DNA of 31,141 nucleotides from Candidatus Margulisiibacteriota bacterium. Its GTDB lineage: Bacteria; Margulisbacteria; WOR-1; JAKLHX01; JBAZKV01. The stretch is from contig JBAZKV010000021.1 of assembly GCA_041650635.1 (NCBI GenBank), forward strand, positions 1 to 31,141. The letters are read 5' to 3'. The translations under genes and the position numbers were made by a program. A model generated the notes under the pieces. That model was not told the DNA's origin. It did no database searches and saw only the letters and a list, made by a program, of their open reading frames with translations. This document shows, one piece after another, positions 8,186 to 16,718 of the stretch. The first letter of the stretch is position 1; every line of letters starts with the position of its first letter.

Positions 8186-9623
8186 CAAGATAGCTTTGGT
8201 CCCCCTGGACAGCAGACCGTGCAACTCAAAATTCCCGGTAAAACTGGCAGCCGCGGCCGGATTTGATGTTCTTGTTCCTCCAAAAGAACTGTTGGACAAC
8301 TTCAAAGATCCGGCAAACACCGCGAAGGTCATCGATTGGCTCAAAAATACTTCAGCGGCGTGCTCCGGCCTTATCGTTTCTTCCGACATGCTCTCTTACG
8401 GGGGGCTTATTGCCTCGCGTTCTTCAAAGACTTCGCTTGAGGAGGCAAGGAATAACCTGTCCTGCTTATTGCAGATAAGGAAAGACAACCCGGAGATAAA
8501 GATCTTTGCTTTCTCTATCATAACCCGGCTCTCCATAACAGCGGGGTCAGAAAAAGAGGCGGAGATCTGGCGAAAGCTGTTCAAGTCCGCTGCTCTCGCA
8601 AGGAAAGCGGAAGACCTTTATAGGACCGGGGAAGGTCTTCCCCGTGAGGTCATCGAAGAGTTCATCTCTGTAAGAAAAAGGAACCACGAAATCAACAGGG
8701 ACTGTATTGAACTGGCCGGCAGCGGAGTGATCGACTATCTTGTGCTTGGCAAGGAGGATTCTGCCGCAGGAGGACTGCAGACAGGAGAGGTTGCTTTGCT
8801 GGAAAGGCAGATCGGTTCTGATGGTCTCAATGAAAAGGTCCTAATAATGAACGGTGCTGATGAACTTTCTTGCGTCCTGACAGCCAGACAGATCAACGAA
8901 CGCTTCAAGGACAGCCCAAAAATAACCGTAAGGTATTCCTCAAAGAACGAGAAAGCGGCAGCGATATATGAGGATTCATATGTGGCCGATAATGTTGCGC
9001 AGCACATAAGCGCGGCCGGAGCCCTCATGGCAGAAAAGATCTCGGACGCAGATATTGTGCTGTTCATTAACCTTTTCGACGATAAACAAAAGGACCTGCT
9101 GTTTGAAGCGCCAAAGTTAAAGGAAGGGGCTCAGCTGCATCTTCTAAAGAATTTCTGCTCGGAAATAGTCATGGTAAAGGACCTGGGCAAGAAAGCTGCG
9201 GTTGCGGACATCAACTACTGCAACGGAGCAGATGTCCAGTTTTTGGAAACCTTGAGAAGCGTTTTTCGGCTGGACCTGCTGGATGCCTATGCCGGATGGA
9301 ACACGGCCTCCAACTCTATCGGCTGTGCTGTTGCCCAGGCTGTTCTGCCCGCAAATAAACCCTTTTTGCTGGAGCGCTTTGTCGATGACCTTGGTTATCA
9401 GGCCGTTGTAAGACCTCAAATAAACAAATATCTGGAAGAAAATGGAATATCAAAATATGACCTTGGAACTGATGATACAGCCATCGAGACCATCACAAAA
9501 CAAAAAATGGCTGACTGGTCCAAAGAGTTTTTTTCAAAATTGGAGATCGGGAACTGGGAATTGGACATTGCTCTCCCCTGGCCCAGAACCTTTGAGACAG
9601 ATTGTGATATAATTTTGCAGTGA
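8172..9623 (+). CDS. DUF4127 family protein
   Basis: A 483-residue protein with features I associate with DUF4127: IALVPLDSRPCN at the start, SSDMLSYGGLIASR around residue 75, RLSITAGSEKEAEIW, VLGKEDSAAGGL, AYAGWNTASNSIGCAVAQ and a closing LPWPRTFE. The biochemical role of this family is not known to me. There is no obvious signal peptide. TTG is chosen as start because of the GGAGG nine bases upstream. It overlaps the metallophosphoesterase gene by 14 bases and the FAD oxidoreductase gene by four. Just before the conserved LPWPRTFE end, the sequence KLEIGNWELDI is encoded by a dispersed repeat (9540-9570), apparently an in-frame insertion. Confidence 0.8.
   Translation: MQLNNKIALVPLDSRPCNSKFPVKLAAAAGFDVLVPPKELLDNFKDPANTAKVIDWLKNTSAACSGLIVSSDMLSYGGLIASRSSKTSLEEARNNLSCLLQIRKDNPEIKIFAFSIITRLSITAGSEKEAEIWRKLFKSAALARKAEDLYRTGEGLPREVIEEFISVRKRNHEINRDCIELAGSGVIDYLVLGKEDSAAGGLQTGEVALLERQIGSDGLNEKVLIMNGADELSCVLTARQINERFKDSPKITVRYSSKNEKAAAIYEDSYVADNVAQHISAAGALMAEKISDADIVLFINLFDDKQKDLLFEAPKLKEGAQLHLLKNFCSEIVMVKDLGKKAAVADINYCNGADVQFLETLRSVFRLDLLDAYAGWNTASNSIGCAVAQAVLPANKPFLLERFVDDLGYQAVVRPQINKYLEENGISKYDLGTDDTAIETITKQKMADWSKEFFSKLEIGNWELDIALPWPRTFETDCDIILQ
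9540..9570 (+). repeat. Dispersed repeat inserted in the DUF4127 gene
   Basis: The stretch contains TGGGAATTGGACATTG, which recurs exactly as the reverse complement at 15485-15500. It encodes LEIGNWELDI between a helix and the conserved C-terminal end of the protein. The wording of the repeat (variants of GGGAATTGG) is internally repetitive. Confidence 0.6.
9605..9613 (+). promoter_or_regulatory. Extended -10 promoter of the FAD oxidoreductase gene
   Basis: TGATATAAT, an extended -10 (TGnTATAAT), ends six bases before the GTG at 9620. No -35 match is present at 16-18 bases. Transcription would start at about the start codon, giving a leaderless message. The site lies inside the end of the DUF4127 gene. 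Confidence 0.45.
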
Positions 9624-10909
9624 AAAACGACATCACGACGGATATCCTTGTCTGCGGAGCCGGCCCTTCGGGCATTGCGGCCGCCATCAGCGCGGCCAGG
9701 CTTGGCGCGGGAGTTGTCCTTGTAGAAAAATACGGCTTTCCCGGCGGCATGGCTACCGCGGGTCTTGTCAATCCTTTCATGGTATCTAAATTTGAAGGGC
9801 GCGACCTGGTAAGAGGGATTTTTGAAGAAGTGGTCAGCTCTCTCAGGCAAAAGAATGCCGCGCTTGACGGAGAATTGTTCGGTCAGCCCCACATAGTTTT
9901 TGATCCTGAGGTGCTGAAACTGCTGCTCCTTGAGCTGCTTGAAAAGGCCTCGGTCAAGACCATCTATCATTCCTTTGTCTGCGGCTCTATCATGAAAGGC
10001 GACGAGATAAAGGGCGTTGTTGCCAGCACAAAATCAGGAGATGTCAGATTATTTGCAAAAGCGGTGATCGATGCCACCGGCGACGGAGATGTTGCGGCCC
10101 TTTCAGGCTGCGCCTTTGAACTTGGCAGGGAAAAAGACCATCTTTGTCAGCCCGCCACGCTAAACTTCAGGGTGTCGGGAGTTGACGAAGCCAGAATGCC
10201 GTTAAGAGAGCAGATGGACGCGCTCTATCTTGAAGCAAAAAAGAAGGGCAGTACCCGCTCCCCCAGGGAGAACCTGCTCTGGTTCGAAACAACGCAAAAA
10301 GGGACGCTGCATTTTAACTCCACAAGGATTCCCAGGATAGACGGCACAGATGTATTTGACCTTTCCAAAGCGGAAATAGAGGGCAGAAAACAGGTCGAGA
10401 GCCTGTTCGAATTTCTCCGCTCAAGCGTTCCCGGGTTCGGATCCTCTTATATAAGCAGCGTGGCCTGCCAGGCCGGCATACGGGAAAGCAGGAGGATAAA
10501 AGGGCTTTACACTCTTACCGCCGAGGATGTAACCGAAGGGCGCAAATTTGAAGATGCTATTGCAAGATGCAATTATCCTATCGATATTCATGATCCAGGT
10601 TCCGGCAGTTCCACCGTGTTCAAGAAACTAGGGCCCGGCATCTTTTATGAAATACCATATAGATGTCTTGTGCCTCAGAAGATAAAGAGGCTGGTGGTGG
10701 CAGGCAGGGCCGTGTCTTCAACACACGAGGCCCTGTCTTCGCTGCGCACCATGCCTACCTGCATGGCGATGGGACAGGCCGCTGGAGCAGCCTGCGCCCT
10801 GGCTGTAAAGAAACAGATACTGCCAAAAGACATCGATGCTCTTGAACTGATCAGGGCCCTCAACGAGCAGGGAGCCGGCCTCAGGACCGGAAGGGACGAG
10901 ACTCGTTGA
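9620..10909 (+). CDS. FAD-dependent oxidoreductase (FAD_oxidored family)
   Basis: A 429-residue flavoprotein. The N-terminal dinucleotide fold is explicit (ILVCGAGPSGIAAAISAARLG, residues about 9-29), followed by VVLVEKYGFPGGMATAG, which fits the FAD_oxidored family. The second FAD contact is DATGDGDVAALSG near residue 155, and the C-terminal part has RLVVAGRAVSSTHEALSS and MAMGQAAGAACALA. Such enzymes oxidise or reduce small substrates with FAD; no substrate can be assigned. There is no signal peptide, so it is cytosolic. GTG start, overlapping the DUF4127 stop by four bases, with its own possible promoter at 9605-9613. The row of metallophosphoesterase, DUF4127 and this enzyme looks like one functional set of unknown purpose. 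Confidence 0.88.
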   Translation: MKNDITTDILVCGAGPSGIAAAISAARLGAGVVLVEKYGFPGGMATAGLVNPFMVSKFEGRDLVRGIFEEVVSSLRQKNAALDGELFGQPHIVFDPEVLKLLLLELLEKASVKTIYHSFVCGSIMKGDEIKGVVASTKSGDVRLFAKAVIDATGDGDVAALSGCAFELGREKDHLCQPATLNFRVSGVDEARMPLREQMDALYLEAKKKGSTRSPRENLLWFETTQKGTLHFNSTRIPRIDGTDVFDLSKAEIEGRKQVESLFEFLRSSVPGFGSSYISSVACQAGIRESRRIKGLYTLTAEDVTEGRKFEDAIARCNYPIDIHDPGSGSSTVFKKLGPGIFYEIPYRCLVPQKIKRLVVAGRAVSSTHEALSSLRTMPTCMAMGQAAGAACALAVKKQILPKDIDALELIRALNEQGAGLRTGRDETR

Positions 10910-10934
10910 ACCTCCCCTGAGCGCGTGATATAAT
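10906..10934 (+). promoter_or_regulatory. Promoter of the kinase-alr-dnaX group
   Basis: TTGAAC (10906-10911) is separated by exactly 17 bases from TATAAT (10929-10934), which is preceded by the TG of an extended -10. The kinase ATG lies eight bases after the -10 box, so transcription should start within a base or two of the start codon. This is the strongest promoter match in the window. Confidence 0.65.
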
Positions 10935-10942
10935 TCGCGTAA

Positions 10943-12790
10943 ATGAACACATCTTTTGAGCAGCTCCGCCTCAGAGAGATCTATCTGTCGCGTCTTAGAT
11001 GGTTAGTTCTTGGCTGGCTTTTTGTCTGGATCTTCCTTCCCCATGGAGCAAAGTTTTCACTGCCTTTTGCCGCGATAGCCCTGGTCCTTGGAGCTGTTTA
11101 CAACCTGGTAGTGGTACTTGCTCTAAAAGCCCGCTACCGGATGTCCCTGTCCGCGCTTACCCTGACCGTTGATTCGCTGCTTATCACTCTTGCCGTTTTT
11201 GTTACCGGGGGAATGAACTCGGAACTCTGGCCGCTGTTCTTTTTGATCGCTGTTTCTTCGTCGATGATAGTCAATGTGACCCTCGGGGCCGAACTCCTAA
11301 TCTTTATTGCGGCTCTGTATTTTGTAGGCACGATCGCTTCGGCGCAGGATGCTTCATATCTTCCGGTTTTTGCCGGGAGGATGATAGCTGTCGGGTTTGT
11401 CCTGCTGCTTGCCTGTTTTCTTTCCAATCTTGAGCGCAAAGCCAGAGAGCGGGCTGAAGCGGTTGCGCGCGAGAACGAATCCCTGCTGGAGAGGGTAAAA
11501 AAGTTCAATGAGGAACTTGAAACGAAAGTGGAAGAGTCAACTGCCGAAGTAAAGAGACGCTACAAACAGATGGAAATAGTTTACAAAATAGGCAGCGAAC
11601 TGACCTCGGACATTGAACTGGACAAGGTTCTGGGCTCGATCATAAAAGGAGTTCAGGAAGGGCTTGGGTATGACAGGGTCGGTATTTTTGAGGTTGAGGA
11701 GGAAGAAGAAAAGATAAGGGGGCGTTTGGGAGTTGACAGATGGGGCAAGCCTGAGAATATAGAACACCAGGTCTATCAACTTAATGAAGATGGCAACAGC
11801 CTTGCTATGGTGGCAAGAGGCGAACTAGAGTTCTTTTTTACTGAAAATGCCCAGGCGGACCTCACGGATATACAAAAAAAATACCTCGAAAAAGAGGTCG
11901 GCCAGAACGCTGTGGTACCGATGAGATCAAAAGGAAAGGTCATCGGGATGATAGCCGTGGACAATCTCATTTCCAGGCGCCCGATAGACAGGGAAGAGCT
12001 CAATCTTCTTATGACCTTTGCAGGACAGGCTGCCGTTGCGATCTCCAACGCAAGGATAATGGGAAAAGAAAGGGCTGCCTTTGTTGAATTAAGGAGGATG
12101 GAAGAAGCCAGGCAGGACTTCCTTTCAAAAATGTCCCATGAGGTCAGGACCCCTCTGGCTTCCATTAAGGAATCCGTCGGCCTTATCCTTGACGGGGTCA
12201 TGGGGCCGGTTGCCGCAGGCCAGGAAAAGTTCCTGAAAATAGCGGACCAGAACCTCGTAAGGATGGTAGCTCTTATCGATGAGCTGTTTTCAGCCGTAAG
12301 ATCGGACTCAAGCAGGATCAGGCTGGAGATGACCCTTTTGTCTGTTTCTCAGATAGCGGGGGATGTTCTTTTTGAGCTGGCGCCGCAGGCGCAAAAAAAA
12401 GAGATCGCTCTTTTAAACGAAATGCCGCCGTCGGTTAGCAGCGTGCATGCCGACAAAGCAAAGGTGCATGCAGTTATACTAAATCTTGTCCGCAATGCCA
12501 TCAAATATACGCGGGAGGGAGGCTCCGTCAGAGTTCTTTCTTATGAGGATGAGAAGGATGTTTTTGTGGAGGTCTGCGACAACGGCATCGGGATAAGCGC
12601 TGAAGACCAGAAAAAAGTCTTTGAGAAGTACTATAAAGTAGATAACAGCGCAAACAACCTCGAAGCCGGCGCGGGGCTCGGGCTTGCGATATCAAAAGAA
12701 CTGGTTGAGGCCCACGGGGGGCGCATCAAGGTGGAAAGCGCCGGCCCGGGGCAGGGCTCAAGCTTCATTTTTTCACTGCCAAAAGGATAG
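10943..12790 (+). CDS. Membrane-bound GAF sensor histidine kinase
   Basis: A 615-residue sensor kinase. Residues about 15-160 hold five or six hydrophobic helices, followed by a charged coiled coil (about 163-215), a GAF-like sensory domain (about 217-375), a HisKA dimerisation helix with MSHEVRTPLASI (predicted phosphoacceptor His399), and an ATPase domain with LNLVRNAIKYTREGG (N box), DNGIGIS (G1) and GAGLGLAISKELVEAHGG (G2). It would autophosphorylate in response to a membrane or cytosolic signal and pass phosphate to a response regulator. None is encoded beside it, so it is an orphan kinase; the two-receiver regulator at 18.7-19.7 kb is a possible partner. It begins a new transcription unit with a strong promoter. 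alr follows after two bases. Confidence 0.92.
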   Translation: MNTSFEQLRLREIYLSRLRWLVLGWLFVWIFLPHGAKFSLPFAAIALVLGAVYNLVVVLALKARYRMSLSALTLTVDSLLITLAVFVTGGMNSELWPLFFLIAVSSSMIVNVTLGAELLIFIAALYFVGTIASAQDASYLPVFAGRMIAVGFVLLLACFLSNLERKARERAEAVARENESLLERVKKFNEELETKVEESTAEVKRRYKQMEIVYKIGSELTSDIELDKVLGSIIKGVQEGLGYDRVGIFEVEEEEEKIRGRLGVDRWGKPENIEHQVYQLNEDGNSLAMVARGELEFFFTENAQADLTDIQKKYLEKEVGQNAVVPMRSKGKVIGMIAVDNLISRRPIDREELNLLMTFAGQAAVAISNARIMGKERAAFVELRRMEEARQDFLSKMSHEVRTPLASIKESVGLILDGVMGPVAAGQEKFLKIADQNLVRMVALIDELFSAVRSDSSRIRLEMTLLSVSQIAGDVLFELAPQAQKKEIALLNEMPPSVSSVHADKAKVHAVILNLVRNAIKYTREGGSVRVLSYEDEKDVFVEVCDNGIGISAEDQKKVFEKYYKVDNSANNLEAGAGLGLAISKELVEAHGGRIKVESAGPGQGSSFIFSLPKG

Positions 12791-12792
12791 AT

Positions 12793-13911
12793 GTGGAACC
12801 TTTCAGACCTACCCGCGCAGAGATAAACCTGAAGGCTGTTGATAAGAATATCGAAAGCCTGCGCTCCTTTTTGGGCAAAGGCACCAGGCTAATGGCCATT
12901 GTAAAAGCCAATGCCTACGGCCACGGAGCAAAAGAGATTGCATTGGCGGCGGAAAAAGCCGGCGCCGATTATCTGGGAGTGGCCTATCTGGGCGAAGCTC
13001 TTGAGCTGCGCTCCTGCGGGGTAAAGACCCCAATCCTCATCTTGAGCGAGACCCCGCCGTCTTTTGCGGACCATGTGGTAGAGCATGACATTACGCAAAC
13101 CGTCTACACCGTGCAGCTTGCGCAGTCGCTCAGCAGGTCTGCTTCAAGACAGGGGAAAAAAGCAAAGGTCCATCTAAAGGTGGATACGGGAATGGGAAGG
13201 GTGGGAGTGTTCCCGTCGGAGGTCATGGGCCTTCTAAAGAACATAGCGCATCTTCCGTTTGTCGAGGTTGAAGGCATCTTTACTCATTTTTCCTGCGGCG
13301 AAGACCTTGAGAGCGGATTTGCAAAGAAGCAGCTGGATTCTTTTATGTCGGTCCTTGATCAGACAAAAAAAGAAGGCTTTTCTATACCCATTAAGTACTG
13401 TGCAAACAGCGCTGCCGTTTTTAACTTTCCTAAAAGCCACCTGGACATGGTAAGGCTGGGCATAACCATGTACGGACTGTACCCTCCGGGGCTAAAAAGA
13501 TGCCCCGTGGCGCTTCAAAAAGTGCTCACATTAAAAACAAAGGTCCTCTACATTAAAAGAGTCCCCAAGGGGACCCCTCTCAGCTATGGCGCCACATATG
13601 TCACCCAAAAGGAGACCTCTATAGCCACTTTGCCTGTCGGATATGCGGACGGGCTGTCGCGGCTCCTTTCCAACAGGGGACAGGTGCTGATAAGGGGCAA
13701 TAGATATCCTATCGTGGGCAGAGTTACCATGGACATGACCATGGTGGAAACCGGAGATGATAAAATAGAGGTGTGGGATGATGTTTCGATCATCGGAAAG
13801 GACGGCAGCGAAGAAATAACGGCGGACGAAGTTGCCGGCCTAATGGATTCGATAAACTATGAGGTCGTGTGCGGGATAGGAAAAAGGGTGCCCAGAGTCT
13901 ATATCAGATAA
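12793..13911 (+). CDS. alr: Alanine racemase
   Basis: A 372-residue PLP enzyme that interconverts L- and D-alanine for peptidoglycan. The PLP lysine is in MAIVKANAYGHG (Lys38). The TIM-barrel part continues with HLKVDTGMGRVG and EGIFTHFS, and the C-terminal beta domain holds the catalytic tyrosine region LSYGATYVT and LPVGYADGLSR, GRVTMDMTMV and CGIGKRVPRVY. GTG is used as start, six bases after an AGGA. An ATG at 12791 is in a different frame and is not used. It sits between the orphan kinase and dnaX, separated from each by one or two bases, so it is probably co-transcribed with them. Confidence 0.97.
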   Translation: MEPFRPTRAEINLKAVDKNIESLRSFLGKGTRLMAIVKANAYGHGAKEIALAAEKAGADYLGVAYLGEALELRSCGVKTPILILSETPPSFADHVVEHDITQTVYTVQLAQSLSRSASRQGKKAKVHLKVDTGMGRVGVFPSEVMGLLKNIAHLPFVEVEGIFTHFSCGEDLESGFAKKQLDSFMSVLDQTKKEGFSIPIKYCANSAAVFNFPKSHLDMVRLGITMYGLYPPGLKRCPVALQKVLTLKTKVLYIKRVPKGTPLSYGATYVTQKETSIATLPVGYADGLSRLLSNRGQVLIRGNRYPIVGRVTMDMTMVETGDDKIEVWDDVSIIGKDGSEEITADEVAGLMDSINYEVVCGIGKRVPRVYIR

Positions 13912-13912
13912 A

Positions 13913-15471
13913 ATGAGCCATATATCCTTATACAGAAAATACCGCTCCCAGAACTTTGATGAGGTGATAGGGCAGGAACCCATAGTTACCACCATCAAGA
14001 ACGCCATTACCCATAACCGGCTGGGACATGCCTATCTTTTTACCGGTCCGAGGGGGACAGGCAAGACCTCGATAGCCAGGATCTTTGCCAAAGCACTGAA
14101 CTGCGGCGAGGCTATGACAGCTTCGCCCTGCGGAAAATGCGAGCAGTGCCTCAAGATCACCGAGGGCTCTGCCATGAATGTGATCGAATTGATGCGGCTT
14201 CCAACAGGGGTATCGACGACATACGCGACCTCAGGGAAAAGGTAAGATACAGGCCTGTCGAGGGCAGATATAAGGTCTACATTATAGACGAGGTCCATAT
14301 GCTGTCGAACGAGGCTTTTAACGCCCTGCTCAAGACCCTGGAAGAACCGCCAAAGGGCACCGTGTTCATACTTGCCACTACAGAGCCGCAGAAGGTCCCG
14401 GTCACCATTTCATCCCGCTGCCAAAAATTCGATTTTGGCAGGATAGACCTTTCAAAGGTGTCCCTGCACCTGAAACAGATAGCAAAAAAAGAAAAGTTCG
14501 AGATGGACGAGGAAGCTCCGGCGCTTATTGCAAAGGCCTCCGAGGGCTCCATGAGGGATGCTATCTCGCTGATGGACCAGCTGGTCTCTTTTTGCAGCGG
14601 AAGGATAACGGTAAAAGATGTTGTGGCTGTTCTGGGGACCGCGGAGCCCGAGTTCTTGTTCGACCTGGGAGAGGCCATACTTAACGGAGAAGAAAAAGTA
14701 CTGCTGGAACTTATTGACAGAGCAATTGCCAACGGCGTCAGCATCCCAAGGCTGACCAAGGACCTGATCTACCATTTTAGGAACCTGCTTCTTGTAAAGA
14801 TCGGCAGCCTCGAGCTGGTGGAACTGGCCAAAGAACAGGTGTCCAGGCTTAAGGATTATTCGCAGAAATATCCTCTGGAAAGGATAAAGAAAGTGATCCG
14901 GGATGTTTCAAGAGCGGAAACAGATATGAAGTGGCACCCGAACAGCAGACTGGTACTGGAGGTGGCGCTTCTTGAATCTGCATCAAAGCCGTCAGCCGCC
15001 GGCCCTCAGCCCTCAGCCATAGGCCATAGGCCCTCAGCCATCAGCCATCAGCCTGAAGGCTTAAGGCTTAAGGCTGAAGAAAAAGAAGCAAAGCCCGCTG
15101 CAAAGATCACAATGAGCCCGTCTTCCGGGACCTTTGAGTTGGTAGTGTCAAAATGGAAAGAGATACTTGAAAAGGTGAAGTCAAAAAGCCTTTTTGGTTT
15201 TGTTTCCCTCTGTGAAGCAAAGCCTTCTGCCATTGACGAAAAAGGTGCTCTGGTCCTTGAGTTCAACAAAGGATTTGCTTTTCATAAGGCAAGGGTCGAA
15301 GAGGCCGATAATAAGCAGGCTCTAATGTCCTCCATCAAAGAGGTCGCGGGCATTGACATTAACATAAAATGCGTTCTGCTTGACGGAAGCGAAAATAAAG
15401 GCAAAGAAGAAGAAAACTCTATTTCGGTTGATGATATAATCGATATGTTCGACGGGAAGGTTGTTCTGTAG
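13913..15471 (+). CDS. dnaX: DNA polymerase III subunit gamma/tau, frameshifted
   Basis: Clamp-loader ATPase of the replicative polymerase. The first part has LYRKYRSQNFDEVIGQ, Walker A GPRGTGKT (residues 45-52) and zinc cysteines (64, 73, 76, 79). It then leaves frame: the raw sequence reads NVIELMRLPTG and stops at 14245. After 14188 the correct protein continues one frame over: IDAASNRGIDDIRDL, VYIIDEVHML (Walker B) and ILATTEPQKVPVTISSRC (sensor 1). One A missing in a GAAATT context around 14186-14190 explains this fully; the restored product is 519 residues. A linker rich in PSAISHQP-type repeats (14988-15075) precedes the C-terminal domain. Either the base is a sequencing or assembly error, which is likely for an essential gene, or the copy is damaged. 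It follows alr by one base. Confidence 0.93.
14988..15075 (+). repeat. Tandem repeat tract in the DnaX linker
   Basis: Degenerate copies of CCTCAGCC, CAGCCATAGGC and CAGCCATCAGCC run together, followed by AAGGCTTAAGGCTTAAGGCTG. In frame this gives PSAAGPQPSAIGHRPSAISH. The tract sits in the flexible linker between the ATPase/oligomerisation part and the C-terminal part of DnaX, where length changes are tolerated. Confidence 0.75.
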
Positions 15472-15484
15472 CTCCTCTTGTTTT

Positions 15485-15518
15485 CAATGTCCAATTCCCA
15501 ATTGCCAATGTCCAATTG
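15485..15518 (-). repeat. Second copy of the dispersed GGGAATTGG repeat
   Basis: On the minus strand this contains TGGGAATTGGACATTG, identical to 9555-9570. Inside it, CAATGTCCAATT occurs twice with a 22-base period (15485 and 15507). It lies just after the dnaX stop, at the edge of the AT-rich block. The rest of the 188-base gap to 15659 holds a TTGACA at 15537 without a matching -10 box and no clear terminator. Confidence 0.65.
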
Positions 15519-15659
15519 TCAGCCAATCTCCTTTTATTGACAGGCATCATCTTTTTGGTGTCTTTTTGGGTGTTGCGCTAATCGCTCCTAAAAATCCCTC
15601 TGCTTATTCGTTATTGTGTTAGTGTTTTGCGAGTTTAGGCTTGAACATTGCGTTCAATA

Positions 15660-16718
15660 ATGGCAGAATTACGACAAATGGTTGTTATTAATCATTGGTT
15701 TGCGAAAGAAACCGAGTGTTTTTGTTCTTTTCTTGAAAAATTGCTTAATGAATGCAACTCATTTGACAAAAACAACTCATCGGCTACGGCCAGACAAGAA
15801 AGAGTTCTTCAGGTATTTGACTCAGTTTCAAAGGTGTTTGATATACATTTCCTTGAAATATGGAAGTTTATCACAAAAGAAAGGCTTTCTGAAAGTCAAG
15901 AAATATACGGTGAATACAAAGGATACTATTACGACAAGTTAAGCAAGTTCTTGGTAAGTCCCGCCATAAATTATCAGATTAATAAGAAGCCTCTTGGGTA
16001 TCCCGGAGACTTTATTGTTATGAATTACATGTATGATTATAATCCTGCAACAGGGAAATTCCTTGGCGAAAGCACTTTTGACATGCTAATCAACAGATAC
16101 ACCTGTTCTGTCCCCATATCATTGTCGAATATAAAAAGAAAAGATTATTTCAAGGAAAAGCTTCGCAATGTGATAAAAAATGGTGGCCGTAGGATTGCTA
16201 GCATTGCGTGCGGCTCGATCAGGGAGTTGTTTGAGATCATACGGGAAAGAGATTTGCCGCAAGAAATAACTTTCACTTGTTTTGATTTTGAGCAAAAAGT
16301 CTTCGATTATATTAACGACTGGATAACCAGAAATGGATCAAAAGGAATAAAGCTTGAAATGGTCAAAGCTGATATTATGGGGCTTATAAAAGATAAAGAT
16401 ATGCAGAGAAGAATGGACAATCAAGATTTTGTATATTGCTCAGGACTTTTTGATTATCTCGGCAACAGGGTGAGCGGGCGTTTGCTAAAGATCCTTTTTT
16501 CATTTGTAAGACTGAAAGGGGAATTAATAATATGCAATGCTTCAGAGGAGTTTAGCTCTCATAGGGCTTATTATGATTTTCTAGGCGACTGGATTCTTTT
16601 ATACAGGATGAAAGATCAGATAGTGAGTTGGGCAAATGATGTGCCCGATACCTCCAGTAAGTCAGTTTTTCAGACACATGAAGGTGGGAGCTATTGGTTC
16701 CTTAGCCTAAAAAAATGA
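15660..16718 (+). CDS. PhcB-like SAM-dependent methyltransferase
   Basis: A 352-residue class I methyltransferase. It has the features I associate with proteins annotated as 3-hydroxypalmitic acid methyl ester synthases (PhcB family): KKPLGYPGDFIVMNYMYD (residues about 109-126), the SAM-binding loop RRIASIACGSIRE (177-189), an acidic second strand CFDFE (207-211), then QDFVYCSGLFDYLGNRVS (about 255-272) and the late DWILLYRM. PhcB methylates a hydroxy fatty acid to make a diffusible signal in Ralstonia; the substrate here is inferred only from family. ATG at 15660 is preferred over an in-frame TTG four codons earlier; no clear ribosome site precedes either. The stop overlaps the following sensor kinase by four bases (ATGA). 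GC content is low: two sampled 60-base stretches give 33-35 percent, against 55-58 percent in dnaX and ybaB. This suggests transfer. Confidence 0.75.
   Translation: MAELRQMVVINHWFAKETECFCSFLEKLLNECNSFDKNNSSATARQERVLQVFDSVSKVFDIHFLEIWKFITKERLSESQEIYGEYKGYYYDKLSKFLVSPAINYQINKKPLGYPGDFIVMNYMYDYNPATGKFLGESTFDMLINRYTCSVPISLSNIKRKDYFKEKLRNVIKNGGRRIASIACGSIRELFEIIRERDLPQEITFTCFDFEQKVFDYINDWITRNGSKGIKLEMVKADIMGLIKDKDMQRRMDNQDFVYCSGLFDYLGNRVSGRLLKILFSFVRLKGELIICNASEEFSSHRAYYDFLGDWILLYRMKDQIVSWANDVPDTSSKSVFQTHEGGSYWFLSLKK

Noticed and set aside
14180..14195. Programmed frameshifting in dnaX, as known for tau/gamma in E. coli.
   Set aside because: The site is far upstream of the usual position, inside the ATPase domain, and lacks a slippery heptamer. 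A missing base explains it better.
15432..15440. TGATATAAT near the end of dnaX, as a promoter for the methyltransferase.
   Set aside because: It is read as conserved-looking coding sequence (SVDDIIDM), lies over 200 bases from the next start and has no -35 match.
15537..15542. Perfect TTGACA as a -35 box for the methyltransferase gene.
   Set aside because: No acceptable -10 box is found 15-19 bases downstream, only T- and G-rich sequence.
15648..15659. TTG at 15648 as the methyltransferase start.
   Set aside because: An in-frame ATG lies four codons later and there is no ribosome site favouring the TTG. The choice is not certain.
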